From contig JAAGOF010000220.1 of the NCBI GenBank assembly GCA_010645155.1, positions 1,225,477-1,289,476 of the forward strand: 64,000 bases of DNA, written 5' to 3'. Shown here piece after piece: positions 21,490-32,141 of the stretch (position 1 is its first letter; the number at the start of each line of letters is the position of its first letter). The notes below the pieces were generated by a model that worked only from the letters and a program-made list of their open reading frames with translations, was not told the DNA's origin and made no database searches. The translations under genes and the position numbers were made by a program. This DNA comes from Tigriopus japonicus. Its lineage: Eukaryota > Arthropoda > Copepoda > Harpacticoida > Harpacticidae.

Positions 21490-23300
21490 GACCTTCCTAA
21501 AGAATCAAGGCTGCCTCAGAGCCCTTCCTTTCCCATGTTCCCAGTGCCAAAGGGACATGAGGTTGATTGGACAAGGACAGGACAGGAAGTGGAGGTGCCC
21601 AACCCACAGGGGCCGAAATATTTCGGAGAGGAGGGGCTCCTACTTCTTCAACAGCACTCTGGCCTTGCGCGACATTGTCCTGGTGATCTGGTCTTGGGCG
21701 CACATGATGCCCATCACCATGGCGAAGTCAATGCACAACATCTCGGAGCCCACCCTCATCCAATGGTACCAGTACTGCCGTGGCGTTTGCTCACACCAGC
21801 TCCAGGCAAACCCATACCAGATCGGCGGACCTGGCATCATCGTCCACATAGAAGAGTCCCTCATGGCGAAGCGGAAGGATCACCATGGGCATGTTGTGCA
21901 ACAAAGGTGGGTCTTTGGTGGCTACTGCCCAACTACCAAGGAAGGGTTCCCGGTGCTGGTGGCTGATCGGTCAGGTGCCACTCTCCTCCCGCTCATCCAG
22001 GCCAACATTGCTCTGGGCTCCATTATTCACAGCGATCAATAGGCTGCATATAATGGAGTCCGGAACCTTCCCCTGGTCCCCCTCTATCAACACCTCACTG
22101 TCAACCACACCCAAAACTTCGTGGATCCAGTGACTGGTTGCATGCACCAACCTAGTCAAGTGTAATTGACACAGCTTCTTGTAAAAATCCTTGTCGTGAG
22201 GAAGAAGGTGCTTTCTTCATGCAATCATCAAATGCCAGGAACAAATTGTCTAATCTTCAATTCTGAAGAAACTTTGGTCCATGCGTTCATAAACGCATGA
22301 GACAGAGAGTTTCTATGAAGAACAGGGGGCCGATGGTGGACCCCTGCCTGACGCCGTATCCACCTTCATGGGGGCGGACACGGCGCCGTTTCAGTCGACT
22401 CTTTGGAGGCCGACCAACATGTACGACCTCACCCAGATCAGCGCGGCCCTGCAGAAGCCCAGCTTCTCCAGCTCGACAACAAGGGCATCTAGGGAGATCG
22501 TGTCAAAGGCCGAGCTCATGTTGTACATCGATATGGCTTGTACGACGAGGCCTCTTTCTGCGACTTTCCCCCACCCTTGTACAGCGGCCTCAACAATCCA
22601 TTGCCAAACGACGCAGGATACTCCCCGCCAATGAGGGACAGCGTGCAGAGATGAGCGATGGGGGAGGCAAGCACGTCAACGCCAAGCTTGTAGACGCTCC
22701 CGGGTATGTCATTGAGACCAAAATACTTTTTTGACTTCAGGCTCTTGATGTATTTGGCGACCTTCCCTGCAGTGACCCCAGAGAAGGTGAACTTTGGGAT
22801 TGGCTCTGAGGGCTCCGAGGGTTCCAGGGACTCCAAGGGCTCCGGCGGCTCTGATGACTCCCCGGAGGTGAAAGCAGTGCTCGTACTTGGCTTGTCAAGT
22901 CGATTTTTTAGTCCCTCTCTAATGTCTTTCACTTTCTTTGTGTAGAATTGGTTGCATGCTTCCGCTGAGTCTTTATCGGAGGTGGTGTTCTCCAACAGTG
23001 GCAGGGATGAGGTCATGGCCCCGAGTAGGTCTTGACGGCATCCCATACGGCCTCTTGGCCTCGCTCCTTGATGTCGGCCACCGTGGTGCAAAGCTTGTTA
23101 CTTCGCAAGGGCGGTGGACGTCGCCATGAAGGCAAGTTTAACTTCCTTGCTCTATCCCTCTTCTGCATCACCTTCTTTGTCTCCTCTGTCAGGTACACGG
23201 AAGCCCCGGGGCGCACGGAGAAGGACTTTGCGGGGATGGCCGTGTCCAGGGCGGCGTTAATGCCGTCAGTGATGTACTTGGCCAAGTCGTTCACGTTCCA
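21490..23300 (-). pseudogene. LINE ORF2 remnant, RT region, minus strand
   Basis: Successive minus-strand stretches read AKYITDGINAALDTAIPAKS and the pre-RT linker (23294-23013), then KSKKYFGLNDIPGSVYKLG, ASFGNGLLRPLYKGGGKSQ (about 22700-22550). After a junction comes NMSSAFDTISLDALVVELEK (about 22520-22460), then GVRQGSTIGPLFF near 22350-22310 and FYVDDDARSADL near 21850. These are RT motifs in the right order, but the segment between the second and third is missing and several stops and shifts occur. A serine/glutamate/proline low-complexity patch (about 22790-22860) precedes RT. The endonuclease piece at 24114-24410 may belong to the same copy, split by the insertion at 23430-23990. Confidence 0.6.
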
Positions 23301-23429
23301 GGTTTTATACAGGTGTATTGTAACCTTTTAATTCGAGAGACATTTAAGTGCACATATCTGAATTAAAAAACTCTGGCTATTTTATGTGGTTGTTGATTGG
23401 CCAGTGGCATATTTCATAATTTTGGATCT

Positions 23430-23990
23430 GCTTTTTTATAACAGTAAGTTTATTGCAACTCACGGTCATGTCGTGCTAAAAAACGTAAAAATATACGATG
23501 GAAATCGTATAAATGTAATATCACAGATGAGTTCACTAGAATAGTTTTAGTGTACACAAAAGAAATGAGGAACCCTTTCAGGGGTCCATGGTCAGGCCAA
23601 GGAAATATAGGTGTTATCAAGTCCTTGAATTGGAATGAAAGCATGAGTTCAGACATTGAGCCTTTTGAAATTCTATGGGTGAATCAGCCAAGAGAACCAG
23701 GTCGTCTCCATATTGTTAATATTGTTTTCTATTGTGGTTAATGGTGGGGCCTTGTTGAGTACGTAAGAGCTTCGGGCAGGTCAGACACATATAGATTAAA
23801 GAGGATTCGCGATAGTGGATCCCCCTGCAATGGAAGTGAAGTAACATTGGGATAGGTCCTCACCAGAACAAAAGGGGCATTTGAGTCCTGCATAGATGTT
23901 GGTGAGCAGGACACATATTGAATGCAGTATTCCCAATATTTGGAGTTTGAGGATTAACCGGATCTCCTCTTAGTGCTTTTCTCCTCGCCT
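23430..23990 (-). mobile_element. LINE family B copy with RT motif, minus strand
   Basis: Minus-strand reading gives LQGDPLSRILFNLYVSDLP (about 23860-23800) and a YGDDLVLLADS-type box near 23710, followed after a deletion by the 3' end shared with 5690-5980 and 41740-42020 (..GTGAGTTGCAATAAAC). It sits between two pieces of another minus-strand LINE and probably inserted into it. Confidence 0.55.
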
Positions 23991-24113
23991 AAACTAAAGA
24001 GGACTGTTGGAATGCTTGCGAAATGCCTTTTGGGCCACTAAAGTTGGATTTTAGTCCTTCTGGGTGTCGATGGATAATTGCAGGGCGCGAGTTGGGCTGC
24101 GCACTCCTGCACA

Positions 24114-24410
24114 TTAGATCAGAGACAAGGTCGTCATAGTCCGTGCGGCTAGTAGTAAACGCCAATAATGGTAAAAGCCTTTGGCATCCACGGCAATGTG
24201 ATGAGGAGAGGACGAGAGTAGGGTGGGCTCAAAGCGTTTGGTAATATAGAGCTCCAACCCTCCGTTGGGCCTACCACGCCCAGCGGGCTTTCTGACGTGA
24301 ACCAAGAAGCTCTTGCTTCCAGCAAAGCGCCTCTCGTGTTTTTCCTCGGTGACCCACGTCTCAGATAAGAAAGGTGAAGGCGTGTCCTTGGATCTTATCA
24401 AGACAAAGAG
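24114..24410 (-). pseudogene. LINE endonuclease fragment
   Basis: The minus-strand frame reads PFLSETWVTEEKHERRF, VRKPAGRGRPNGGLELYITK and HHIAVDAKGF, matching the LSETWL / GRGGVAIL-type blocks of APE endonucleases in non-LTR elements. There is no catalytic C-terminal part. Confidence 0.55.
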
Positions 24411-24530
24411 AGCATATCACATGGTCATTTGGACCACGGTTTGTGAGTGTAGCCCCGCCAACGAATATCACAATTCGTACTATTCAAACGATTTTAAAAC
24501 ATTTTTCTTAAAAGAGGTTAAAAAAGCGTG

Positions 24531-25158
24531 TGCTGACGATCTTTTTTGGCAACCCTCTAAGGAAAATTCAAGTCAGTTGTTGTGGCGGCGCCTATGTAGC
24601 ATCCTAGTGACTCCGACTGCCGTCTATACAAAAATTTTACCTGCCAACTAAGAAATTAGTGCAATATTCGTTCTGATTGATCAAATAGTCTCCCAAAACT
24701 CAATTCACATAAAGCAAATAGCAAAGCTATATGGACTCATTCTTTCCGGATTGTTAGCTTTCGGTCCAATCATCCATCTGCTGAGCCGAGATGGTTACCG
24801 ATATCTGTCATCGGCGGAGTCGTGGGATTGTCAAGTCAACAGTGCTCCAATCACAAAAGAGTTATTATTCCTCAAACAAGAACTCCAATCATTGAATGGC
24901 TATCCCATGTCATGTGAAGAATAACAAATTTCATCCAACGTAAGCTTTGTAGCTTCCGACGCAAGCGATACAGGATTTGCGATCGTAAACCTGGCCTGTG
25001 GCAACACTCTGTCGCACAAATAGCACACAGGCATTTGTGGGAGGAAAATTTCAGCGAAAATCTTTTCCACGACCGAACAACACCTGGGCTCCACTCACAG
25101 AGAACTCCTAGCGCTTCATACGTTTTACATGAGCTCCAGTTTATTGATGTGCGGGAAA
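24531..25158 (+). pseudogene. DIRS RT end and RNase H, first part
   Basis: CADDLFWQPSKEN may be the degenerate Y.DD box region. After an in-frame TAA (24649-24651) the same frame continues with IHIKQIAKLYGLILSGLLAF, SRDGYRYLSSAESWDCQ and ITKELLFLKQELQSLNGYP, the RT-to-RNase H linker characteristic of DIRS elements. RNase H then starts with FVASDASDTGFAIVN in another frame, followed by TEQHLGSTHRELLALH. The sequence is cut at 25158/25166 by the hAT insertion. Confidence 0.6.
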
Positions 25159-26043
25159 GTCATCATTAGGGCTGAATATTTTAGGTTTTACATAAAAACT
25201 TAGGTTTTAACCTAAAACGCCTAATTCGGGCAATTTTTACCTAAAATTAAGTTTTCAGTCAAAAATTTACTTTTTTCTCGCCTTTTTAGGGCAATTTTTA
25301 CCTAAAACTAAGTTTTCAACCTAATATTATTTTTTTTACTTATCCTAAAGTCATTTGCACAATGAGGTCCCTCAACCCAGTGTCTTCAAAAAAACAAAAC
25401 ACGAGAACAAAGGAAGAGAGAAGAGGAGTGGGAGCCACAATGATTTTCATCCCATCAACATGCCAAATCAGCGTTACCAGGTGGTTTCAGGCAGACATTG
25501 CCAAAATTTGTTTGAAATACTGCCAATTACATGCGCTCGCTGCCATTTTTGAAGTCACATAACGCCACATTCTGTCACCTTTGAGCCGAATTTTTCTCGT
25601 TTTTAATCATTTCATCTCGTTTTTTAGGGCTCAAATTTTAGATCTCGTTTTTTAGGTCAAAATTTTTTGATCTCTTTTTCTTGGTCCACAATTTTCGATA
25701 TCGTTTTTTGGTCGATTTTTTTGCCTGCCCTTCCACTTTTTGCCATATTCTGCCACTTCAGAAATTTCTCTACCACAAAATTTTCTATACTGCCATTTCT
25801 ACCACTTTCCCACCATTGCCAAATTAAGTTTTCACTGCCTCTGTCTCTGCTCCACTGCTTTTACTCTTGTAAAAAGTAAACTGCTGTAGAGCAATTAATA
25901 AAAGGCTATATTTGGTCTGAATAGCCTCTGAAAAGGTGTTATCTATACAACCTAAAAAAAACCTAAAACGTAATTTTTGGCAACCTAATTATGTCATAAT
26001 TTGCCCAAAAAGTTAACCTAAAATATTCAGCCCTAGTCATCAT
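25159..26043. mobile_element. word-repeat hAT-like element (ACCTAAAA type) with target duplication
   Basis: The element proper is 25167-26035 (869 bp). Its ends are perfect 21-bp inverted repeats beginning TAGGGCTGAATATTTTAGGT, a hAT YARNG terminus. GTCATCAT lies on both sides (25159-25166 and 26036-26043), a perfect 8-bp duplication that fits the hAT nTnnnnAn preference. The word ACCTAA/TTAGGT occurs at least ten times, concentrated near both ends; a second word TCGTTTTTT recurs in the middle (about 25600-25700). There is no transposase. It interrupts the RNase H of the DIRS element, where the codons resume after the right duplication. Confidence 0.92.
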
Positions 26044-26640
26044 CCACCTCACCGATAATGTCGCTGTCACTTATATTATGCAAAAAGGCTCCAAAAAAAC
26101 CTGACCTGTAACCGATGGCACTTGAAATCTACAGAAGGTGCTAAGAATTCGGTATACGTCTCAAAGTTCTCTGGAAAAAACGTTCAGACCCTCGTATGAA
26201 ACTAGGGACGAATGGTCCAGAGCTTTCGATGTAGAATCGTGGGGCCCGGCACAACAAGAATTTGAAAAAAATGTGTCAGAACTCCCCAGTTTTACATTTG
26301 ACTTATTTGCATCAGAAGAAAATGCAAAATGTAAAAAAAAATGCGTCCAGCATTTATTCTCCTTCATGTTTTGCCAGGAACGCCTTCACCCTGAACTGGT
26401 CGACATTGGGGTTCTGTTGGACGTGTCCACCGACACGTTTGATCAGAGCCACTTTTCGCCAAGTAGTAGTATGCCAGGCTCAAGGGTTCTTTTCACGCCA
26501 AATTGGCCATCCCTTCACTGCTGGCATTTACTCGCACAAAATGGAGTCCATTTCAATAATGTGTTTACGTCGGTTCGCTTGGTGTCCCCGTGTCTAGAGA
26601 TAGGCCCATGTGTAACAAACGAGATATTTTTCGGGTAGAC
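26044..26640 (+). pseudogene. DIRS RNase H, second part, and linker
   Basis: TDNVAVTYIMQKGSKK is the third RNase H block, resuming directly after the hAT element. Later blocks are FTFDLFASEENAKCKK (the DIRS 'DLFAS..N' signature) and SRVLFTPNWPSLHCWHLL / NGVHFNN, the conserved C-terminal 'PRWPS..W' region. Frame breaks occur in the A7 run at 26093-26099 and the A9 run at 26333-26341, plus several stops. Confidence 0.65.
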
Positions 26641-26828
26641 CGAAATTCACTATGTTGCTTCTCCAGTACAATGGCTCGATAAAGTCGCCGGTTCTCTCTT
26701 TTAAAAGTCTTAGCCATTGCATTCTTAAAGGTTGCGTACTTTGTTGCAGAAAACACTTTAGAAACCCGTACCATGGTCGCAAGCAACGGTGGGATGTATA
26801 CAAAATGTAAAAAAATTAGATCCGGAGT

Positions 26829-26860
26829 AGATCTGTAGATCTGTAGATCTGTAGATCCGG
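26829..26860. repeat. short tandem repeat, TAGATCTG units
   Basis: About three and a half copies of a 10-bp AGATCTGT-containing unit, each with a BglII-like palindrome, in the linker of the DIRS element. Confidence 0.7.
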
Positions 26861-27011
26861 AAACGTCAACCATCTCACCACAACTACATTTCAAATCTCG
26901 ACTTTACAACAAGCAAAAACGTCAAAAGACGACATTCACTAAAGAGGCCGGATCTAAGGAAAGAGTTGTTTGACTTGAAAAAGTGCTCGAAATGTCCGAA
27001 AACGTGAAAAA

Positions 27012-28144
27012 AGTATGCCTAGAGCTCTATATTAGAAAGAGTACAATCATATCCAACGCCATCTAGTTCATTCTGCTCGCAACTGCTCGCCGTTCCCAAA
27101 AGGATGCACAGGTACCCTCTAAGCTGAACAAGTTTTCCAAATCATCAGACCAAGATAGCACCATTTGAGAAACTAAAGGGCCTAGAACCTTAATGAAGGG
27201 GTCCAAAATGAACTATTAGTGTGTTTCAAATGATTCAAATCTGAATCACTTGTAGAATTAGGTTTAAAGCTTTAAAAGACAGTAAGAGAATGAAAATCTA
27301 TCCCTTTGGACATATTGATGCAAGAGGTGATGGCAACAATGTGATAGGAAATGAAATTGCAGGGCTGCTGAATTCTCTTCCCTCTTGTGCTTCACAGTCA
27401 TGGTTATTGCTGAGAAAGAGTGCAAGGAATTTTCTTCCTCTCTTGACTTCACCCCTGACTGCTATTTACACTTACCCCTTCCCGCCCACCTACCCCTTGA
27501 TATGCAAGATCACTGGAGTAGCCGGTGGTGGCCAGCAGGGGAGTCCAGTCAAATGCTTGCTAGCTTCAGATGGCTTGCCCAGCTTGCCCACTGGCACTTG
27601 TTAAGAAGGGAACTGCAAGGTTTGCTGGGCCGGGCCAGCTCTCTCTCTCCCTTTCTCTCTCTCGCGCTCTCCACACTGAGCCCAGTGAGCAAACAAGGAC
27701 TTGAAGGACTTGACTCAACATTTCAGGGTTGATAGGTAAAGAAAGGAAAACTCAACATGCTTCTCTCTATCACTATTCTTTCTCACACATTTTTTATGGT
27801 AGGAGCCCTGATTGTGAACGTTTTCTCTGAAAAAGCATTGATCACAATGAGGGGTGAGATATTCATTTTTCTCTTAGTCTTTTAGGTTTTAAGCCTAATT
27901 TTACAGGCAATTCAGCTTTGAATCATTTGAAACACACTAATAGTTCATTTTGGACCCCTTCATTAAGATTCTAGGCCCTTTAGTTTCTCAACAGGTGCTA
28001 TCTTGGTCTGATGATTTGGAAAACTTGTTCAGCTTTGAGGGTACTTGTGCATCCTTTTGGGAACGGCGAGCAGTTGTGAGCAGAAGGAACTAGATGGCGT
28101 TGGATTTGATTGTACTCTTTCTAATATAAAGCTCTAAGTATGCC
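27012..28144. mobile_element. hAT-like non-autonomous element with ~260-bp inverted repeats and target duplication
   Basis: The element proper is 27020-28136 (1117 bp). AGTATGCC flanks it at 27012-27019 and 28137-28144, a perfect 8-bp duplication. Ends read TAGAGCTC / TAGAGCTT inwards, fitting YARNG. The inverted repeats extend about 260 bp at each side. The left repeat has drifted a little in its inner part (for example near 27230-27250). It contains a CT microsatellite near 27645. There is no transposase frame. The same family is present at 1-917. It separates the RNase H and recombinase parts of the DIRS element. Confidence 0.92.
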
Positions 28145-28189
28145 TATACCTTCACACGTTTTGAAAATTGCTGTGCAAAGCATCAAATT

Positions 28190-28985
28190 GTCTCATTGCC
28201 AGCTCATACGAATTCAGACCTCTTCTTTCTCACCGATCTCGCCAATTCAACCATGTCGGTAGCACCAGTTCAGACAACTTACGCCGCGATTACAGCGTTT
28301 CACGTCCAACTCGGGTTTCCCTTGCCTTGCCGATCACCGGAGTTTAAACCTCTACTCACGGGAATCAAAAATCGTTACGGGAGAGCGCCAGTCCAAAAGC
28401 AATTTATGTCCAAAAGCCAATACCGCCCGTTCATTACGCTCTGTTTGGGCCAGAGTCTTAATGCAGGAACAATTCGGGAATTTTGAACCGCTTGGACAAA
28501 GTTACTTCTACTTCATACTTGCTCACGCTGGGGGGACCTGCGGAATTTAAAAGTAAAAGATTTCACTTTCTCCGAGGAAGATTTAGAAATATTCTTCCCA
28601 AAACGTAAAAATGACAAACAACGTCAAGGTCACAGAGTATTCTTAAGAACTAGAAACTCGCTGTTCTGCCCAGTTGCGCTCACAAAATGCTATTTTAGTT
28701 TACTTACTCATATCACCAACAAACCATAAGCTGGATTTGTCATTCCAACGATCGTAGGGAGAGGCCCAAACATAAGTGTTCACGGGAATACTCATCCACA
28801 TGTCAGAGCTGTCGAGATAATCAGAAAGAAATCCTAACGCAAATGGGCCTCAACCCTACACGATTTGGGCTTCACACCGGCCACGTGAGTGGAAATATAT
28901 TACTCAAAAACTCTGGATACAGCCCGCCAGATATTGGAGCAATGGTCGGATAGGATTACACCTCCATAATACCCTTCCATTAGGC
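28190..28985 (+). pseudogene. DIRS tyrosine recombinase
   Basis: The first frame reads TTYAAITAFHVQLGFPLP and PLLTGIKNRYGRAP, a core-binding (SAM-like) domain. The catalytic part follows in another frame: LLLLHTCSRWGDLRNLKVKD, with the first active-site Arg (SRWGDL), then FFPKRKNDKQRQGHRV. The last box reads RFGLHTGHVSGNILLKNSG, where the second Arg of HxxR is replaced by His (CAC at 28882-28884, one CpG transition from CGC). In the family this enzyme joins a circular cDNA into the target. With the His substitution, stops and frame breaks, this copy is inactive. Confidence 0.65.
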
Positions 28986-28989
28986 AAAG

Positions 28990-29597
28990 AAAGCCTGGAA
29001 AGTGTCAGATAAAATGGATGATTGCCTCGCTTTATGAATGTCAAATAAATTAGTTCTTCTGGTTCCTTAGGCTTTGGCTTTTCGGCACGGCAACACTTGA
29101 CTTGGGCAGACTTTCACGGCCACTGCACGGCTCGCCTATTTCGTACAAATTTTCTTCCAGAGCACCAGACAACTCATCACTTACTTTACTAGTGCAGAAT
29201 GAAATATTTCAGATCTGTCAGGTATGTATTGGGGTTGTCTTTTCATAGACTAAGGTGGAAAATAAGTAAGTTCTTGTTCTTCTAAGCAATGGAGAAAATT
29301 TAGTTAACCTGCAAATCATTTAGGGTATAATGCCTTCTGTAATCTTGTTGTCTATTTTTACATTTTTCTCGTTTACCACAAGATTTTTACACATTGTGTT
29401 TTTGAGTGCCTTTAAAACAAACTACAAAAAAGTCAAAAAATATGGCAGTTCTTAACAATTTTTATCACATATGTGCTGGGGTCTGGATTGAATCTCCTTG
29501 GCTCCCTAACTGATTGGTGATAAAGAATGATCTTTTCAAATTTTCTTTAAATATAATTTTGACTGAAATCGGTGAGTTGGGTTTTAAATGGAAAAAA
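28990..29597. other. spacer after the DIRS remnant
   Basis: No gene supported. It may contain the DIRS 3' terminal repeat but I could not identify a partner for it. Confidence 0.3.
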
Positions 29598-29722
29598 GGA
29601 AGCCAGAGTGGCCACGCGTACTAGCGCGTTCTTAAAAGTGCCGAGTGTAAGTGCTTCCCCAGACGGCGTAGGTTCGAAACCTGATGGGGGTCGGTTTGAA
29701 GCTGTCGGGAGAAATCCTTCAA
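29598..29722 (+). repeat. tRNA-derived SINE unit, first of a tandem pair
   Basis: Same 125-bp unit as at 4985-5106, with A-box TGGCCACGCGTACTAGC and B-box GGTTCGAAACC, ending GTCGGGAGAAATCC. It is followed at once by the second unit. Confidence 0.7.
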
Positions 29723-29843
29723 GGAAGCCAGAGTGGCCACGCGTGCTAGCTCGTTCTTAAAAGTGCTGAGTGTAAGTGCTTCCCCAGACGGCGTAGGTTC
29801 GAAACCTGATGGGGGTCGGATTGAAGCTGTCGGGAGAAATCCC
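29723..29843 (+). repeat. tRNA-derived SINE unit, second of a tandem pair
   Basis: Differs from the first unit by a few bases (for example GCGTGCTAGCTCG against GCGTACTAGCGCG). The tandem arrangement suggests a dimeric SINE or tandem duplication. Confidence 0.7.
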
Positions 29844-30900
29844 TTAATTTTCAGGGAATCGCATTTCTTGTAGCGGTAATAAAAAATCCGCAAAAAAATA
29901 AGAACTATTGTACACATAGATAATGAATCTTACCAAACTATGGGAGACCGGCCATTCAAAAATAAAATATCCAGGTACGTAATGTGATAGGGTCAGATAA
30001 GAGTTTTTTTTTTAATGAAGAGTTGATTTAGAGTTTGGAGTCATGATTGTTGAAAACCGCTGCAGTTTTTCTCGGACGCACACCCCAGACTTAAGCAATT
30101 CAACCAAAGCAGGAAATTTCACTCCCAGAACAACATAAAACGCCAAAAGAACTTTTTTGGCCTCCAAAAATCACATTTTCCCTCTCTTCATTCATGTTGC
30201 TACAACATTTGTGGCATTGTTCATTCACATTAAAACTGGTCTCAAATGACTTAATAATCTAAAAATGACTTGTCCAGCTCAATTAAATACCGTGTACATA
30301 CGGGAAATTTACGGGAAATTTGTCCATGGACTTTTGCCGCTAAACTCAACATCTCCACTACTTCATAAAGTAGTAATGATGACTCTAAAGAAGAAACCAA
30401 ATGAACGACATTTGTTTGATCGTAGTTTTGAATTTATTGAGAACGAGTTCAGCTTTATCTTACTACTAGGGATGCGACGGGAATTGAAGTATATTTTTTG
30501 AAAATTTGCTTTTTCAAATTTTCCCTAGTTTTTGGTTGGAAGCATCTTTTGGGGTATTTTTGGCGAACAATCAATTGTTGGAGACAATTTGGTTGATTTT
30601 TACAGCGAAAAATAATAAAGATGAGGCAATTTACAATTTTGAAAAATATGTATTGGTTTTGGAAACTTGAGCAAAACATTTGAGATGATTTTTTTAAAGT
30701 TAAAGCATTTGCTTGGCTGGTTTTTGGAATCACAAGGTGACTTCATCAAAATGTATGAAAATGCCTTTGGAATTGGATAGTCGGCAAAATGTTGTTGTCA
30801 ATCCAGGTTGTCTTCATCCCCTCCAAAGTTCCAGGAAGGTGGTCCCACTGGCCGGGTCGCACCAAAGTAATGAGATCATGCTCCCACTCAAAAAGATATA
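29844..30900. other. AT-rich spacer with a small hairpin
   Basis: No gene. At about 30473-30527 TAGGGA and TCCCTA bracket a ~55-bp stretch with an internal AAAATTTG/CAAATTTT hairpin, which may be a tiny remnant of a hAT-like end pair. Confidence 0.3.
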
Positions 30901-31701
30901 GGTGAAATACTGATGCGAACAAATTGGCCGTTTATTTGTTTGTTTGTATATTTCTTTGGGTTTATACAATCTTTGTTTGTTTGGGGCAAATTTGTATCTT
31001 TTCCAAATAAAGACAGTGTTGCCGTCATGATTTGTCGTGATTTGTAAAAGCGTCTGTCTAATGATTATTTTAGCCACTGTAGTTGATAATCTTGAAAGGA
31101 TTTATTGGTCCAAGGGATATATTGCATACAACTGAAACACTTAGTTTCGACTTTCGAAAGTTTTCAAGACTTATTTTCTTTTGACCTTTCTCAACATGTG
31201 AGGGGTGTAATTTTTAGCAACCCTATTTTTCCGGGTGACAAAACAAATAACAGCTGTTGACTTCTCTTTCCAATTTGTTTGTTTTTATTTCTGATTTATA
31301 TTTGTTTGGTATGCTGTCGTTTGTTTGTCTTTGTTTGTTATTTGTTATATTTGTTTGTTTCCCATCAGTAGTGTCTAATAACTATTTTCGTCACAATAAT
31401 TATTGCTATTAAAATGTTTTATTGGTCCAAGAGATAAATTTCATGCAAATGGAGCACTTACTTTTGACTTTCGAAATTTTTTCAAGACTTTGATTTTCAT
31501 TTGACCTTTTTCAACTCGTCAAGGATGTCATTTTTGGGAGCTTTGTTTTTCGGGGAGACCAAAACAAACAACAGCTGTTGACTTCTCTTTCCAATTTCTT
31601 TGTTCTTTGTTTGTGATTTCTATTTGTTTGGTATGCTGTCGTTTGTTTGTCTTTGTTTGTTCTTGGTTATATTTGTTTGTTTCTCATCAGTAGGGTGAAA
31701 T
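30901..31701. mobile_element. word-repeat hAT-like element (TTTGTTTG type) with internal tandem duplication
   Basis: The element proper is about 30909-31693. GGTGAAAT occurs on both sides (30901-30908 and 31694-31701). The termini are TACTGATG-N-GAA and its inverse, and the exact boundary is ambiguous by one or two bases. TTTGTTTG words are dense just inside both ends. The right half is duplicated in tandem: 31052-31370 and 31371-31690 align throughout (..TTATTGGTCCAAG.., ..CAGCTGTTGACTTCTC..) and each ends in a CATCAGTA terminus. There is no transposase. Confidence 0.7.
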
Positions 31702-31718
31702 GTGGACTAGCTTCACAA

Positions 31719-32141
31719 GATGTTGGCAGACCTGTGTCAGTTACTTTTAAAATATATTTCATTTTTTTCAATTAAAATTACTTTCCAAAAGTAATTGAAT
31801 CACATTATTTTTTCAAACCAGCCTTAAACTACTTTCTTTTCAAGTGCAAAATGTGCAAAGAGCATCACAAACCTGTGACCTTTTTATTGAATAAATTTAC
31901 GCACCGAAAAATATTGGAAGGAGGGATGAAATCTGCGAATGCGAATTTTGTAATCCCAGAACTTCTTGTGAAAGTGAAAATGTAATTGTAATTTGTAATT
32001 GAAAAACGTCAATTACATGGGCTCAAATGTAATTAATTACAATTTGATCTCAAATGTAATTAATTACAATTACTTGGAAATGTAATTGTAATTACGTAAT
32101 TGTAATTTCAATTACAATTACATCACAGGTCTGGATGTTGG
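31719..32141. mobile_element. word-repeat hAT-like element (GTAATT type) with target duplication
   Basis: The element proper is 31727-32133 (407 bp), with ends CAGACCTGTG and CACAGGTCTG. GATGTTGG flanks both sides (31719-31726 and 32134-32141), a perfect 8-bp duplication. The right 150 bp is almost entirely AATTAC/GTAATT words in both orientations and would fold on itself. There is no coding capacity. Confidence 0.9.

Larger units (their letters stand above)
24420..28990 (+). mobile_element. DIRS-type (tyrosine recombinase) retrotransposon, interrupted by two hAT elements
   Basis: In order on the plus strand: end of RT and N-terminal RNase H (to 25158), RNase H remainder (26044-26640), then a tyrosine recombinase (28190-28985). 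That order (RT, RNase H, recombinase) is specific to DIRS-like elements. hAT elements at 25167-26035 and 27020-28136 split it with perfect 8-bp duplications. The 5' part (gag, most of RT) is not visible and the ends are approximate. Confidence 0.65.
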
